Counted from the stretch's first letter, positions 50,801 through 57,950 are shown. The stretch is DNA of 64,000 nucleotides from Ampelocalamus luodianensis (GCA_036346255.1 CM070633.1:10788001-10852000); one strand, 5' to 3'. The notes: generated by a model not told the origin, from the letters alone. A program made the numbers and translations.

Positions 50801-52131
50801 CTTACATTTTTCTTTTCTTTCAGAGACTAATAACTGAATAGGACCTAACTCAAAATAGTTTCTTCTAAACACCTGATCTGACTGACTATACAATGGCTTT
50901 GTGGGGAACTTATATCATGTCCAATGTATCTTGTTTACTATTGAAAGGTGCTATTAATCCTATGTCTTTGATTTCACTGAATCAAAGACTCCCCATCCGT
51001 GTTTTAATAAGATGTCTATGTTGGAGTTCAAACAACACCCATCATATTAAACTTTGGGAAAACTCCAGTCAAATTAGGAGAAAATTCAAAATTAAATAAA
51101 ATTAGATTGGGTCCATTACTGGATGCCGGTTGGGGTCTGGGAAAAATCCCCAAACTGGTATTGGAAACACTGACTAGAACACCCATCATATTAACCTTTT
51201 AACACTAGCATGTTCTTCTAGGTTTTCTCCATTGTGCTATGAACTTCACTTTTTTACGACATACATTTGATTACTCCCTCTGTTTCGCAACACTGGACAC
51301 ACTACGCATCCTGATGCACTTTTCTCCATTTTGCCCCTAGTTGCCATACTAAACCTCGTTATTTGTGCAGTGCAACTGTAGTAGTTGTGAGGGGCATTTT
51401 TGTCTTAATTCGCTTAAAAAAGGATTGCCTAAATATTCACGCACTGGTCAAAGAGGGCCAAGTATTGCGAAACAGAGGCAGTATTTTGATAGCAGTTTGG
51501 TCTGCATTTGCTATCATTATATAATTAGTACTTCACTTCGAACAAATTTGATGGATACTGTAATTTTCTTTTTCAGATTGCCCAGAAGACAGCTAGGTCC
51601 ATTTTTGTCAAGGCCTGTAATGATATTGATCGATGTACAGTTATTGATCTTGAGAAGAAAGATAGTCCTATCTTTCTACAAACGGCAGGAGTGAACTTTG
51701 AAGTTTTCTGGAATCTAGAGGACTACCTCAACATCAACGAAGTTAGATCCAATGATATACACGCTATGTTGAAGACATATGGGGTAGAGGCTGCAAGGGC
51801 CACCATCATCCAGGAAGTGAGCGGTGTATTTAACGCCTATGGTATAGATGTAAATATGAGGCACCTGAGCATGATTGCGGATTTCATGACCTTCGATGGG
51901 GGTTACCGACCGATGAGCAGGCAAGGGATGGGTCAATTCAGCACCTCACCATTTGGCAAGATGACTTTTGAGACAGCAACCAAATTCATTGTGGAAGCAG
52001 CTTCTCATGGGGAGGCTGATACGCTCGACTGCCCTTCGGCCAGTGTATGCCTGGGGAAACCGGCTAAGATGGGAACTGGCTGCTTTGGTTTGCTGCAGAA
52101 TGTCAGCTTGGAGCAGGCCGTGGTAATGTAA
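23657..52131 (+). CDS. NRPA1: DNA-directed RNA polymerase I largest subunit (20 coding exons)
   Basis: This is the catalytic subunit of nucleolar RNA polymerase I, which transcribes the 45S rRNA precursor. Exons: 23657-23826, 25246-25405, 25551-25850, 26961-27188, 27362-27541, 27613-27772, 28610-28797, 29975-30238, 41159-41247, 41343-41490, 41716-41928, 42023-42322, 43430-43571, 45153-45364, 46241-46443, 47510-47708, 47827-48104, 49358-49498, 49967-50777, 51577-52131. All junctions are GT-AG and phases agree, giving about 1646 residues. Visible in order are an N-terminal zinc site (C.SC......C.GH, residues 58-71), KCAKC (about 190), MMGKRVNYACRSVISPDP (about 430), NADFDGDEMN (583-592; three metal-binding Asp), the bridge-helix exon pair, the trigger loop TLNTFHLAGRGEMN (about 1146), an acidic insert (about 1280-1400) and the C-terminal jaw/clamp. 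Numbering starts at the first codon seen; an upstream exon with the initiator is missing. No inactivating lesion was found. Confidence 0.95.
23827..25245 (+). other. NRPA1: NRPA1 intron 2
   Basis: A 1.4-kb AT-rich intron. I see no coding segment or bounded element in it. Confidence 0.6.
25246..25405 (+). CDS. NRPA1: NRPA1 exon 3 (zinc site)
   Basis: Encodes CKSC....VRCPGHFGHIEL, the clamp zinc-binding motif of large polymerase subunits, then the FYCHKFRL segment. Phase 2 in, phase 0 out. Confidence 0.95.
25551..25850 (+). CDS. NRPA1: NRPA1 exon 4
   Basis: Begins VDRYVNELELL. It holds a Pol I-specific acidic/serine-rich stretch and ends with KCAKCDMKSP..FGWLIK, the second Cys pair of the clamp zinc region. 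Confidence 0.95.
25851..26960 (+). other. NRPA1: NRPA1 intron 4
   Basis: A 1.1-kb intron. A tactccct.. phrase near 26230 resembles a Stowaway-type end, but no matching right end was found. Confidence 0.6.
26961..27188 (+). CDS. NRPA1: NRPA1 exon 5
   Basis: A 76-codon exon (DTNASSVRAKAIADF..LLTTE) in the poorly conserved insert between clamp head and active centre. Good acceptor ttgtag and donor gag|gttaca. Confidence 0.9.
27250..27291 (+). mobile_element. 42-bp 5'-truncated LINE insertion
   Basis: The insert aggcctaccccaacttgttt.. ending in (ttg) repeats is the extreme 3' end of a LINE; the same sequence, reversed, ends the larger LINE at 44008. It is flanked by a 19-bp target duplication, ttgatcatcgcaatac(c/t)tt, at 27231-27249 and 27292-27310, with one mismatch. 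It lies in intron 5. Confidence 0.75.
27362..27541 (+). CDS. NRPA1: NRPA1 exon 6
   Basis: A 60-codon exon containing FFLKSLLVAPNRFRPST, equivalent to the conserved LxVxPxxxRP segment of large subunits. Donor gga|gtaagt. Confidence 0.95.
27613..27772 (+). CDS. NRPA1: NRPA1 exon 7
   Basis: Encodes MEHPQNVLLSKVQEAN..RRWMDLQRSVNVLYDSSKGL. Ends in phase 1 at a consensus donor (g|gtaagt). Confidence 0.95.
27773..28609 (+). other. NRPA1: NRPA1 intron 7
   Basis: AT-rich intron without a recognised insertion. Confidence 0.6.
28610..28797 (+). CDS. NRPA1: NRPA1 exon 8
   Basis: Encodes KKEGILRQKMMGKRVNYACR and SVISPDPYLAVNEIGIP, the conserved segment leading into the active-site domain. Confidence 0.95.
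29426..29633. mobile_element. hAT-type MITE in NRPA1 intron 8
   Basis: A 208-bp element with ends cagggat..atccctg, flanked by a perfect 8-bp target duplication ctagtacc (29418-29425 and 29634-29641). The interior carries gtaccggtaaccggtc, the hallmark shared with the elements at 46565, 49673 and 52311. Confidence 0.88.
29975..30238 (+). CDS. NRPA1: NRPA1 exon 9
   Basis: Encodes KVTPWNAKKLQEAINNG..HPGATHY..NGDIVLVNRQ. The conserved NRQPTLHKPS motif is split between this exon and exon 10 by the 10.9-kb intron. Confidence 0.95.
30571..30825 (+). repeat. Outer copia left LTR, with internal tandem duplication
   Basis: Starts tgttaagagtg and ends ctaaca. The first 98 bases (30571-30668) are repeated from 30669, so the LTR has two ctatatatactctt TATA-like boxes, whereas the right LTR has one. 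Followed by the tRNA-Met primer-binding site. Confidence 0.85.
31186..31410 (+). repeat. Two-unit GC-rich tandem repeat in copia leader
   Basis: A unit of about 120 bases beginning gacgtcgtcctcgccgcgcc occurs at 31186 and 31306. It lies between the primer-binding site and the nested element. The proline-rich frame across it has no recognisable gag motif. Confidence 0.6.
31439..31759 (+). repeat. Inner copia left LTR
   Basis: From tgatggataagtctctgtg to gactaaca. It includes several catcttagga-type short repeats and a cctataaatttg TATA region near 31615. Confidence 0.85.
31947..33420 (+). pseudogene. Inner copia gag region, frameshifted
   Basis: Runs from the likely start (atgtccgcagaggcgatc, 31947) through a stretch with the ASAS/alanine-rich N terminus, TKTNYAEWAAVM (32459-32495), and a zinc-knuckle remnant KLGHWAKDC (about 33190-33217). 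Frames change many times, so the long arginine-rich frames in this region are artefacts of shifting, not proteins. Confidence 0.65.
33421..36520 (+). pseudogene. Inner copia pol (integrase, RT, RNase H), frameshifted
   Basis: The first 430 bases are clean: MTGRREFFSEL, GVYYIPALRNSIISLGQLDE, LYVLHAQVAQPLCLVARRDD, and a WHERFGHL pre-integrase motif (33787). After about 33825 the frame is lost repeatedly. Integrase core fragments (LRTDNGGEFTAAEF, about 34138; SAPYTPQ, about 34220), AVMTAVHLLNR (34330), RT fragments (SLKWVFKLKKDE at 35181; HMDVKSAF at 35359) and a terminal RNase H region are still visible. Gaps of 1-5 bases dominate over substitutions. Confidence 0.75.
36530..36873 (+). repeat. 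Inner copia right LTR
   Basis: Same sequence as 31439-31759 with a few substitutions and an extra copy of a catcttgactagcatctagg block. Preceded by the purine tract at 36521-36529. Confidence 0.85.
37190..39180 (+). pseudogene. Outer copia gag-pol 5' part (pre-integrase, integrase)
   Basis: Readable pieces are GVSLVPTLSMNLISVGQLAD (about 37562), WHHRLVHL pre-integrase (37867), a Cys pair FQCKGCRFGKQ, and an integrase core with DLVHSDVWGPSP and YVIFIDDHTRYTWIYF (38040-38150). It also has NGVAERKHRHIIETAR (38337 on) and the GYSSVHKGYRCYDP segment. In-frame stops replace Gln at 38193 (gct tag atg) and 38334 (gct tag aat), and replace Trp near 39175 (gaa tga cag). A proline/serine-rich linker follows at 38790-38950. 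Confidence 0.8.
39181..40029 (+). pseudogene. Outer copia reverse transcriptase
   Basis: A 282-residue open stretch contains WVYKVKNKSDGSVERYKARL, the copia motif MDVKNAFLHGDL, LHGLKEASHAWFEHF and the catalytic box. The box reads YVDN rather than the expected YVDD (cuts at 39709-39720), so a metal-binding Asp is missing. The frame is lost after SRYRQLVESL (about 40012). A Trp-to-stop change lies just before the start. Confidence 0.85.
40038..40589 (+). pseudogene. Outer copia RNase H domain
   Basis: Continues the polyprotein in a shifted frame: HVLRVLRYLRG, AYSDSTWASDLADRRSITGY, SRSSAEAELRALA, LFCDNTSAIQIA, KHIGVDASF and DFFTKA, followed by a stop. The catalytic D, E and D of copia RNase H are present. 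The one-base shift near 40012-40040 separates it from the reverse transcriptase. Confidence 0.85.
40669..40808 (+). repeat. Outer copia right LTR (140 bp)
   Basis: From tgttaatagtg to ctaaca. It has one ctatatatactctt box and is otherwise like the second half of the left LTR. Confidence 0.9.
41159..41247 (+). CDS. NRPA1: NRPA1 exon 10
   Basis: Encodes PTLHKPSMMAHFVRVLPGEK and TIRMHYANC. It completes the NRQ|PTLHKPS motif and follows the transposon-filled intron. Confidence 0.95.
41343..41490 (+). CDS. NRPA1: NRPA1 exon 11 (catalytic metal site)
   Basis: NADFDGDEMN is encoded at 41350-41379. Its three Asp residues bind the catalytic Mg ion in all multisubunit RNA polymerases. VHFPQDEISRAEA follows. 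Confidence 0.98.
41716..41928 (+). CDS. NRPA1: NRPA1 exon 12
   Basis: Begins DHIVSAVLLTKLDTFLTREE and ends PKPLWTGKQ, the typical start of the pore/funnel region. 71 codons, phase 0. Confidence 0.95.
42023..42322 (+). CDS. NRPA1: NRPA1 exon 13
   Basis: Encodes VITTILNHLTKGHPPFTVE.. and DKAQFGKYGIVHTVHELYG, ending in FSRLFTLFLQ. 100 codons. Confidence 0.95.
42323..43429 (+). other. NRPA1: NRPA1 intron 13
   Basis: A 1.1-kb intron. A GC-richer patch at 42850-42960 may be an old insertion, but no terminal repeats are visible. Confidence 0.5.
43430..43571 (+). CDS. NRPA1: NRPA1 exon 14
   Basis: Starts LHGFTCGVDDLLL, the conserved G-F-T-x-G-x-x-D segment, and continues into a variable charged stretch. 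Ends in phase 1. Confidence 0.9.
43788..44700 (-). mobile_element. Probable non-LTR retroposon fragment
   Basis: Starts with ttttttaatgagaacagcag, a poly-T run as expected for the tail of a minus-strand retroposon, and continues on the far side of the inserted LINE. Boundaries and family are uncertain. Confidence 0.35.
44008..44519 (-). mobile_element. 5'-truncated LINE, minus strand
   Basis: The left edge is (aca)n, the reversed tail, then aaagcttttggttccaaaca. The minus strand encodes the C-terminal piece of a LINE reverse transcriptase protein (HRLRWFGHLQQRP-like, near 44440-44400, and ALDRSAWKLAIH-like near 44250). It is flanked by a 14-bp target duplication tgagaagcacctat (43994-44007 and 44520-44533). 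Confidence 0.8.
45153..45364 (+). CDS. NRPA1: NRPA1 exon 15
   Basis: Encodes a variable helical stretch and then the conserved NCLSLMTATGAKGGL, which leads into the bridge-helix region. Confidence 0.95.
45403..46067. mobile_element. Non-autonomous PIF/Harbinger (Tourist-like) element in intron 15
   Basis: A 665-bp element with ends gtgcctgtttggatac and, reversed, gggcctgtttggatgt. The 3-bp target duplication tta (45400-45402 and 46068-46070) is the Harbinger signature. No transposase frame is present. Confidence 0.8.
46241..46443 (+). CDS. NRPA1: NRPA1 exon 16
   Basis: Encodes VNMTQISSLLGQQELEGKRV, then TLPCFPPWD, GGFISDRFLTGLRPQEYYFH and CMAGREG. This is the most conserved block of the protein, next to the bridge helix. 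Confidence 0.97.
46565..46785. mobile_element. hAT-type MITE in NRPA1 intron 16
   Basis: A 221-bp element with ends caggcatc..gatccctg. The perfect 8-bp target duplication cttgtatg lies at 46557-46564 and 46786-46793. Interior blocks gaccggtaaccgggcag and ttaccggtaccggt belong to the same family as 29426. Confidence 0.88.
47510..47708 (+). CDS. NRPA1: NRPA1 exon 17 (bridge helix)
   Basis: LVDTAVKTSRSGYLQRCL forms the bridge helix that spans the active-site cleft, followed by the DYDGSIIQF-like DVDGSIIQFCYGEDGVD. Confidence 0.97.
47827..48104 (+). CDS. NRPA1: NRPA1 exon 18
   Basis: Ends with DPGEAVGVIAAQSIGEPSTQ and M, immediately before the trigger loop. Ends in phase 2. Confidence 0.97.
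48456..48916 (+). repeat. NRPA1: 226-bp tandem duplication in NRPA1 intron 18
   Basis: The block starting gtagaaaattcattgctcgc at 48456 is repeated from 48682 with a few differences, up to ggattcaaggg. No transposon ends are visible. Intron 18 (48105-49357) has no other recognised feature. Confidence 0.8.
49358..49498 (+). CDS. NRPA1: NRPA1 exon 19 (trigger loop)
   Basis: LNTFHLAGRGEMNVTLGIPR follows the TQMT of exon 18. This mobile loop closes on the incoming nucleotide. Confidence 0.97.
49673..49915. mobile_element. hAT-type MITE in NRPA1 intron 19
   Basis: A 243-bp element with ends cagggttc..ttccctg and the perfect 8-bp target duplication accatact (49665-49672 and 49916-49923). It ends only 51 bases before the exon 20 acceptor. 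The branch-site-like aactaat (49938) lies outside it, in native sequence. Confidence 0.9.
49967..50777 (+). CDS. NRPA1: NRPA1 exon 20 (jaw, acidic insert)
   Basis: The largest exon (811 bp). After VAAKLRRVRVADIVERIEV it encodes an Asp/Glu/Ser-rich, probably disordered insert (about 50270-50580) typical of Pol I large subunits, then a Lys-rich patch and FEVHYALHKEPHILLAQ. Confidence 0.95.
50778..51576 (+). other. NRPA1: NRPA1 intron 20
   Basis: A 0.8-kb intron. The phrase acacccatcatattaa occurs twice (about 51043 and 51180), and a Stowaway-like MITE sits at its 3' half. Confidence 0.6.
51274..51481. mobile_element. Stowaway-like MITE
   Basis: A 208-bp element with ends ctccctctgtttcgcaa and, reversed, ctgcctctgtttcgcaa, flanked by TA on both sides (51272-51273 and 51482-51483). 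This is the Tc1/mariner pattern. Confidence 0.8.
51577..52131 (+). CDS. NRPA1: NRPA1 exon 21 (C terminus)
   Basis: Starts IAQKTARSIFVKACNDIDRC and contains VEAARATIIQEVSGVFNAYG, GGYRPMSRQG and SPFGKMTFETATKFIVEAA. It ends ..VVM with TAA at 52129-52131. The stop overlaps a splice-donor-like gtaagc (52128). Confidence 0.95.
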   Translation: MAQKTARSIFVKACNDIDRCTVIDLEKKDSPIFLQTAGVNFEVFWNLEDYLNINEVRSNDIHAMLKTYGVEAARATIIQEVSGVFNAYGIDVNMRHLSMIADFMTFDGGYRPMSRQGMGQFSTSPFGKMTFETATKFIVEAASHGEADTLDCPSASVCLGKPAKMGTGCFGLLQNVSLEQAVVM

Positions 52132-52940
52132 GCTTGCATTTAGCACGACTGATCAGCCAGTCTACTGGACCCCACAAATTTTGATCGAAGCTGCCATAGA
52201 GCGAGAAAGCGGTGACTTGTTTTGTTGCTTCAGTAGGACCAGCACTGTTTTTCGGATAACTTTTGTGTTGCTGGAAAAACTGATGAAACATGATATAATG
52301 GTAGAAGATCCAGGGAAAAAAATTCCCGGGGCGGTTACCGGTAATTTGATTTTGGATTTTTGATTGCATGATACACCTCCTAGGTTGGTTTAGGCATTTT
52401 TTGTGCTAGATTACATATTGTATGAGCTAAATATGCTTGAATGTCATGGTAAAATCGGAGAATTCATTTCATGTCATGGTAAAATCGAAAAGTTAGCCAT
52501 TTCAAGCCATGGTGAAATCTAAAATTGTTAATTATCAATTTTCCTTTGTTTTATGGTTTTTCCGGTTTTCCAACCGGTTTTTCCGGTAACCGACCGGGAG
52601 AAATTTGAATTCGAATTTTATCTTCTGAATTTCAGCCAATTTTTTCGGTTACCGGCAGATAACCGGTCAGAAACCGTTACCGGGCCTCGAACGGGATTTT
52701 ACCTGGTAACGGTTCTTTGATCCTTGAGAAGAGCTATGTTCCGAGCTGATCTCTCTCTCTCCCCCCTTTTAACTTTATTCCCTCACGCAGGTGGTACTGA
52801 GCTAGCGACCATTCTGAACTGAAATAACCTGGCAAGAAACCTGAAGCAGATCGATGTACATATCCATGAGCTGGTCAGCAACTAAAACTTTTTTGTTCTT
52901 CAGCGTAAAAGTGCGAAACAACATAGACTTCAAAGCAAAC
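52132..52940 (+). other. NRPA1: NRPA1 3' region
   Basis: Apart from the hAT element, this matches the duplicate at 13651-14770. The block from gtggtactgagctagcgacc (52791) follows a good acceptor (ctcacgcag), and a donor-like gtaagc overlaps the stop codon. An optional intron 52128-52790 is therefore possible; splicing it would change the end from VVM to VVMWY. Confidence 0.5.
52311..52726. mobile_element. hAT-type element in NRPA1 3' region
   Basis: A 416-bp element with ends caggg..ccttg, flanked by agaagatc (52303-52310) and agaagagc (52727-52734), an 8-bp duplication with one change. The duplicate copy of this region has the uninterrupted site agaagagc at 13826-13833. Interior gcggttaccggtaat and ggtaaccgaccggg place it with the MITEs in the introns. 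Confidence 0.88.
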
Positions 52941-53507
52941 TTAGGCCCCGTTTGGTAGAGCTCGGATTCTCATTTTGATCTCGCTCCCGATTCTCCGAGA
53001 ATCCACTTCTCTGAGAATCTGGAGCTGTCTGTGAAAAGCGTTTGGCTGGTAGGTTAGCTCCCAAAACCATATGAGGGGGATTAGAGGCAAATAGACTATG
53101 TTACCCCTGGTTGTAATAATTCAATTGTATTTGTGTCTTTCTCCTATGTATTTGTACATAAATTACAGATTTTTTCCCTTAAATTTGTTTAGACCATATG
53201 AATGTATATATGTTGTATCTTTACACAATGCCAGGTTATATTGCATTTAAACTTCGTAATGGATTACAACTGTGTATAAGCAAATTTTGTACTGTTCTCG
53301 CTGCGATAGATGGAGCTAGATATATCGTATTCATATCGTAAAAGTGTTCAAATGATTATTAAATGTATTATATACAAGTTTTAAAATGATAAATAAGTCA
53401 TAACAAAAGACCACAAAAATTCGCAAGTAGTGTGTCCATCATCCTGAATGAGCAATTGCACTTGCAAGGTCATCACGGAAACTATCCATGGATGTAGCAC
53501 TAGTTTG

Positions 53508-54720
53508 CTATGTTGACGCATCCGATGCATCCTGAGAAATTACATATTTGGTGTATCTTGATGGTATTGTGGGCACATAATTAGGATCCCGATCGAACCT
53601 ACGAAAATGCATGTCCGGCGAAGCATGTTCACGTATGAATTTGTGGATTCCCATGGTTGCTGCAACAATCATCTTTTGCTTGGACATAGGAAAGCTCGGC
53701 ATCTTAAGAAGAATTCTCCATTTCATCTTCTATACACCAAATGACCTCTCAATTATGTTGCAAACACTCGAGTGCAAATGGTTGAATTTCTCTTTCTCAC
53801 AACTAGGAGCAACACCTCTCCGAAATTCTGGAACATGATACCTTTGGCCCTTGTATGGCGCTAAGTACCCAGGCCTGTTCGGATAACCGGCATCGACAAG
53901 ATAATATTTACCTACAACATAAGACGAAAAATTCATCTATATCAACATCCAATGCATGAACATTACAAGTAAATATTTTTGTAAATGATACGAAGCAAAG
54001 AAAATTACCCTGTGGAGGATGTGGAAAAACTTCCCGGTCTACATCCAATGCATGATAAAGCACACTAGTATCGTGCATAGCTCCTGGTTGTCCAATAGAT
54101 GCGTATGTGAAGCGCATGTCAAAATCACATACCGCCATGACATTCTGTGTTGCACTTCCTCATCTACCAATATATCTAATTAGATCTTCTGGAGCAACAG
54201 TGGCAAGAATGTGTGTACCATCGATAGCTCCAATGCAGTCTTTGAAATGTGGCCACATCCTTCGATCATTTCTAATTCTACTGTGAACCGTAGAGAAGTT
54301 TGGATCCTTTGGTCTCACAAAATCTTTAGACATTTTGACGACACATTGCAAAACCTCATCAAACTTCCTGCTAATTGTCTCACCAGAATGCTTAAACCGA
54401 TTATGCGCTCTTCGGTTATATTCACAACCACCACATATGTATAGGAAAAGAGCTAGTGCTTCAATTGAACTTGTATGTGTAGTTGATTTCAAATCATATG
54501 TACTCACCAAAAGGTCATGTAGACTGTGAAAGATCGTTGCATTCATACGAAACATGTGGTAGCTTTCTCCCGGAGTGGTCAAAGTTTCTTTTACCCAACC
54601 CATTCCACTAAGCCGAGAAGTCCTAGGCTCATTCTTGTCCAAGTAGGTTGAGTGATAATTCTCCATGATAATTGCAGTAGCAGCGAGGTGACTTGACATG
54701 TCTTGCCACAGACGCATCAT
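53508..54720 (-). pseudogene. Harbinger transposase (DDE), two nonsense changes
   Basis: Two exons on the minus strand: 54720-54010 and 53911-53508, with donor g|gtaatt and acceptor ttgtag. Upstream codons may extend to about 54760. The DDE core is visible: KDCIGAIDGTHI (first Asp), the YYLVDAGYPNRPGYLAPYKG block (second Asp), and CNIIERSFGV (Glu). One frame runs through, but TGA follows YIGR (54157-54159) and TAG replaces Trp after RSFGV (53730-53732). Both fit C-to-T type changes. Otherwise the protein looks well preserved, so inactivation seems recent. Confidence 0.9.
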
Positions 54721-55003
54721 CTGTATTTCACACTCATGTTCCTCACCGATATATTACTCCCTTCACTATCGCTTTGAAGACGACATCCGTACATGAACAT
54801 ACAAAACACAACAACATAAATGGCAATTTAAAATACATGAGCACGCATTAGGTACAAATAACAATTTATAACTAGTGAAAAATGTCTTATAATCCAAAAA
54901 AGGTCTTACAACTAATAGAGAAATAAATAATAATAAAGGCGAATACAAGATAAACTACTTGTAGTAATGTCTCTAGAATCATCCTAACGTTACAATAAAT
55001 TTT

Positions 55004-55983
55004 CTATTTGCCATACTTGGCATCGTACTTCCTTTTGAGTCATTCAAATCGTTCTTCACTATTGCACAAGGTCATAAACATTTCCCTTTGCTCCTTCTTT
55101 ACGAAAATTTCAGATGCAATGAAGTGCTCATTACTCCCATTAATAGCACCACACTCTTTAACCGATTCCATTACATCCTTGATGCTACACACTGAGTTTT
55201 CCTCTCTTTTTTGCAAATGCTTCAAAAGATGCATGCGACTTCTCATTCAACTCAAGAATTCTTCTCAGTTGATCTTGCATGACCACGTAACCACTCTTTG
55301 GTTTCTTCCCTTATCATTGCTAGGGCCGCAAGCTCTCTTTCCTTTCCTACCAATTGGTGATTCATCTTCATAATCACTGTTATATTTGTCATCACACTCA
55401 TCTTCAAGCTCTTCAATATCAATAGCCGGTTGCACGCAGGGCTTTGAGGCAATATTCCCATTGCAGAGACCAATGGTCTTCACGGTGTTGCGAATGTCGT
55501 CAAACATCTTGGACAACAACTCCTCATTTTGAAGTCCAGCCTTCTCAAACTTGGAACATCCTTTATATTCCTGTCAATGCCAAGTGTTACACGTTAAACC
55601 TTCACTAATAAATAGAGTTAGGTGTGTACATTAATGCATTTAAAAATAGGTAATGAGTAATAACATACTTTTTTTAATTTCTTCCACCGCTCGGCGGTGG
55701 CCTTTATTGTATTCTTCTCATGGTCCCAACCTAAGCCTGTCTCCTTTGTCCTAAATTTCCTCCAAATGTTGTAATCATTCTTTAATTTATCCCATTTGTT
55801 TTTCAATTGCATCTTTTTGTATTGCAGCCCAGTCTTCTCTGCAAATTTCTGTATCACCAGATTATACCCTGGGTTGTTCAAATGGGTACTCGGGCGATTG
55901 CCTGCCTCCACTTGTTCAACAAACAATTCGCACACTATCCTAGTGTTCTCGTCGTTCCACTCAGCGTTATCAGCCATCTGCAT
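55004..55983 (-). pseudogene. Harbinger ORF1, Myb/SANT-like DNA-binding protein
   Basis: Exon 1 (55983-55669) encodes a Myb/SANT-like domain: WNDENTRIVCELFVEQVEAG, then QLKNKWDKLKNDYNIWRKF and the end WKKLKK before donor gtatgt. Exon 2 begins at 55570 (EYKGCSKFEKAG..) and includes an acidic stretch. It then suffers frameshifts around 55250-55200 before SIKDVMESVKECGAI and EHFIASEIFVKKEQREMFM. A Trp-to-TGA change lies near the end (after ERFE, 55040); the original stop would be at 55004-55006. Known Harbinger ORF1 proteins bind DNA and assist the transposase. Confidence 0.85.
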
Positions 55984-57477
55984 ATTTGGCCCATAAATTT
56001 AGTTTATCAAATTGACACCAACAACAAGATATGGACACCTCTGAAGTATCCAACCATCTAAAGTACCCAACCATCTGAAGTACCCAACCAAGTGCATCTC
56101 AATGATTGACTCATATGATGTATAGTGCATCTCAATAAAGTGCTGGATCTGTTTGTTTCTTCCTATCATCCTACTCTTGCAAATGCATATCAGAATGTAG
56201 ACTGTAAGGGGGAACCAGAAAATAGAGCTATAACAGAAGAGTATATCCCCTAACAGAAACCAGAAAGAAAAGATATATATGTATACAAACAAGAGCATGC
56301 ATTTGTTAAGCTATAATCAATCAAACCAAAACATTAGCAATACATCACATGGAACAAGATTGTCCCAGCTGACCATATCTCGATTAATCTGACCATATCT
56401 CGAATTACAATTACAATTACAATCACAAATGTTCTCAGTTGATTCAATTACAAATTGGAAATCAAAGGTCACAAGTTGGGTGCCGTTGTATTTTGTGTTG
56501 AGAGGCAGCAATTCATAGCCGTTATCAGTTTGAAATTTTAGTCCTTCCTCTTGTAGCTTTGATAGCATAACAGGATACAGAATAGATTTCTGATGTAGTA
56601 ACTATCTTGTAAAACCTGGACAGAGAGAGAAAGAGCAATTTTAAGAACAGGATAGAGAATACTAGATGAATCTTACAATTTCTCTTGAGAAAAATTGTGG
56701 TTAAGTCCAGTAAAGTAGGAATATCACAAGCAATTTGGACACTATCAGGAGAACCACTTTAATCATGTTCTGACAACAATTCATCAGAGTTGATGTTGAT
56801 TTGACTTTAATCAGAGTTGATGCATTTCCATTGTCACATGCTAGGATTAGATGACCTGAACCCGAAGAGCGCGACTGCTCTGATGACCAGCGGCCGCATC
56901 ACAAGGGCAGGGAGATAGTAGAGGAACTATTGTTTATTTATCGGTCGACCATAAACCCACGGTACAATGAGATATAAATAGGCACACATCTAACCTTACT
57001 GAACCATGCTGCTAACCAAATATGCTAATCTAATGCAAATAATTGATTCGGCTAAACAACCATTCAAACTAACAGTGCAACTAATTTATCCATCTAGACC
57101 ACTGCCGGACATGCAGCTAGGATAGCCCACGCCCATGACATCCATTGTCTGAAATAAGGTTTCATATGAAGGCTTCATTTATCTGCTGACAACAGAGACT
57201 GAAGACAGTCCCAAATCAAACATCTCCAGATGAACTACACACGCACATTGTAGCACCTTCTAACACAAACAGCTTGATTTTACATAATGAACTGATCGGC
57301 TAAATATAAAATCCCAAGTCATGATCATAAGTACTTATGCTAAAATGTGGTAGCAAAAAAGAAAAACCCAACGTTTGGAAGACAAAAGTTGCATCCAATT
57401 ACTGATGTACACGAACAAGTGCAAACAGAACCCATGTATCACATCCCAGACTTTGTCAGAGCATTGATAACAATGTC

Positions 57478-57950
57478 ACAATAGAACAAGAAGCACAGAT
57501 TCACTCACATACGCATATGCAATCACAGAAGCACAGATGAAGGGAGAAGTAGGGTGGGCAAGGGGTGGAAGGATGGAGGTGGCGCACTGGAGGCCCGACC
57601 TTACTTTCACAGGATGCGACCGGTAGTCGTCTTCTGGCGGCGGTGCACTCCGGCTCGGGCGGTCTTCTCGTGGTGGCGCACTCCGGGTCCGGCGGTGGAG
57701 CACTGATGATTCAATCACATATTCAATCTCAGATCTAAACGCATATGCAATCACAGAAGCACAGATAAAGGGAGGAGTAGGGAGGGCAAAGGGTAGGAGG
57801 ATGGAGGCGGCGCACCTTTACCTTCACAGGAGGCGGCCGGTGGTCGTCTTCTCGCGGCGGCGCACTCCGGGTCGGGCGGACTATAGGGTTTCCGGGTCGG
57901 CGGACTCTAGGGTTTCCGGGTCGGCGGATTCTAGGGTTTCCGGCGGTGGA
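57478..57950 (+). repeat. Tandem duplication in Harbinger subterminal region
   Basis: The block from acgcatatgcaatcacagaa to cggcgcactccgg occurs at about 57510-57660 and again at 57739-57880. It is followed by three short copies of a tctagggtttccgggtcgg unit (57885-57945). The proline/glycine-rich frames here follow from the repeats. Confidence 0.7.
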
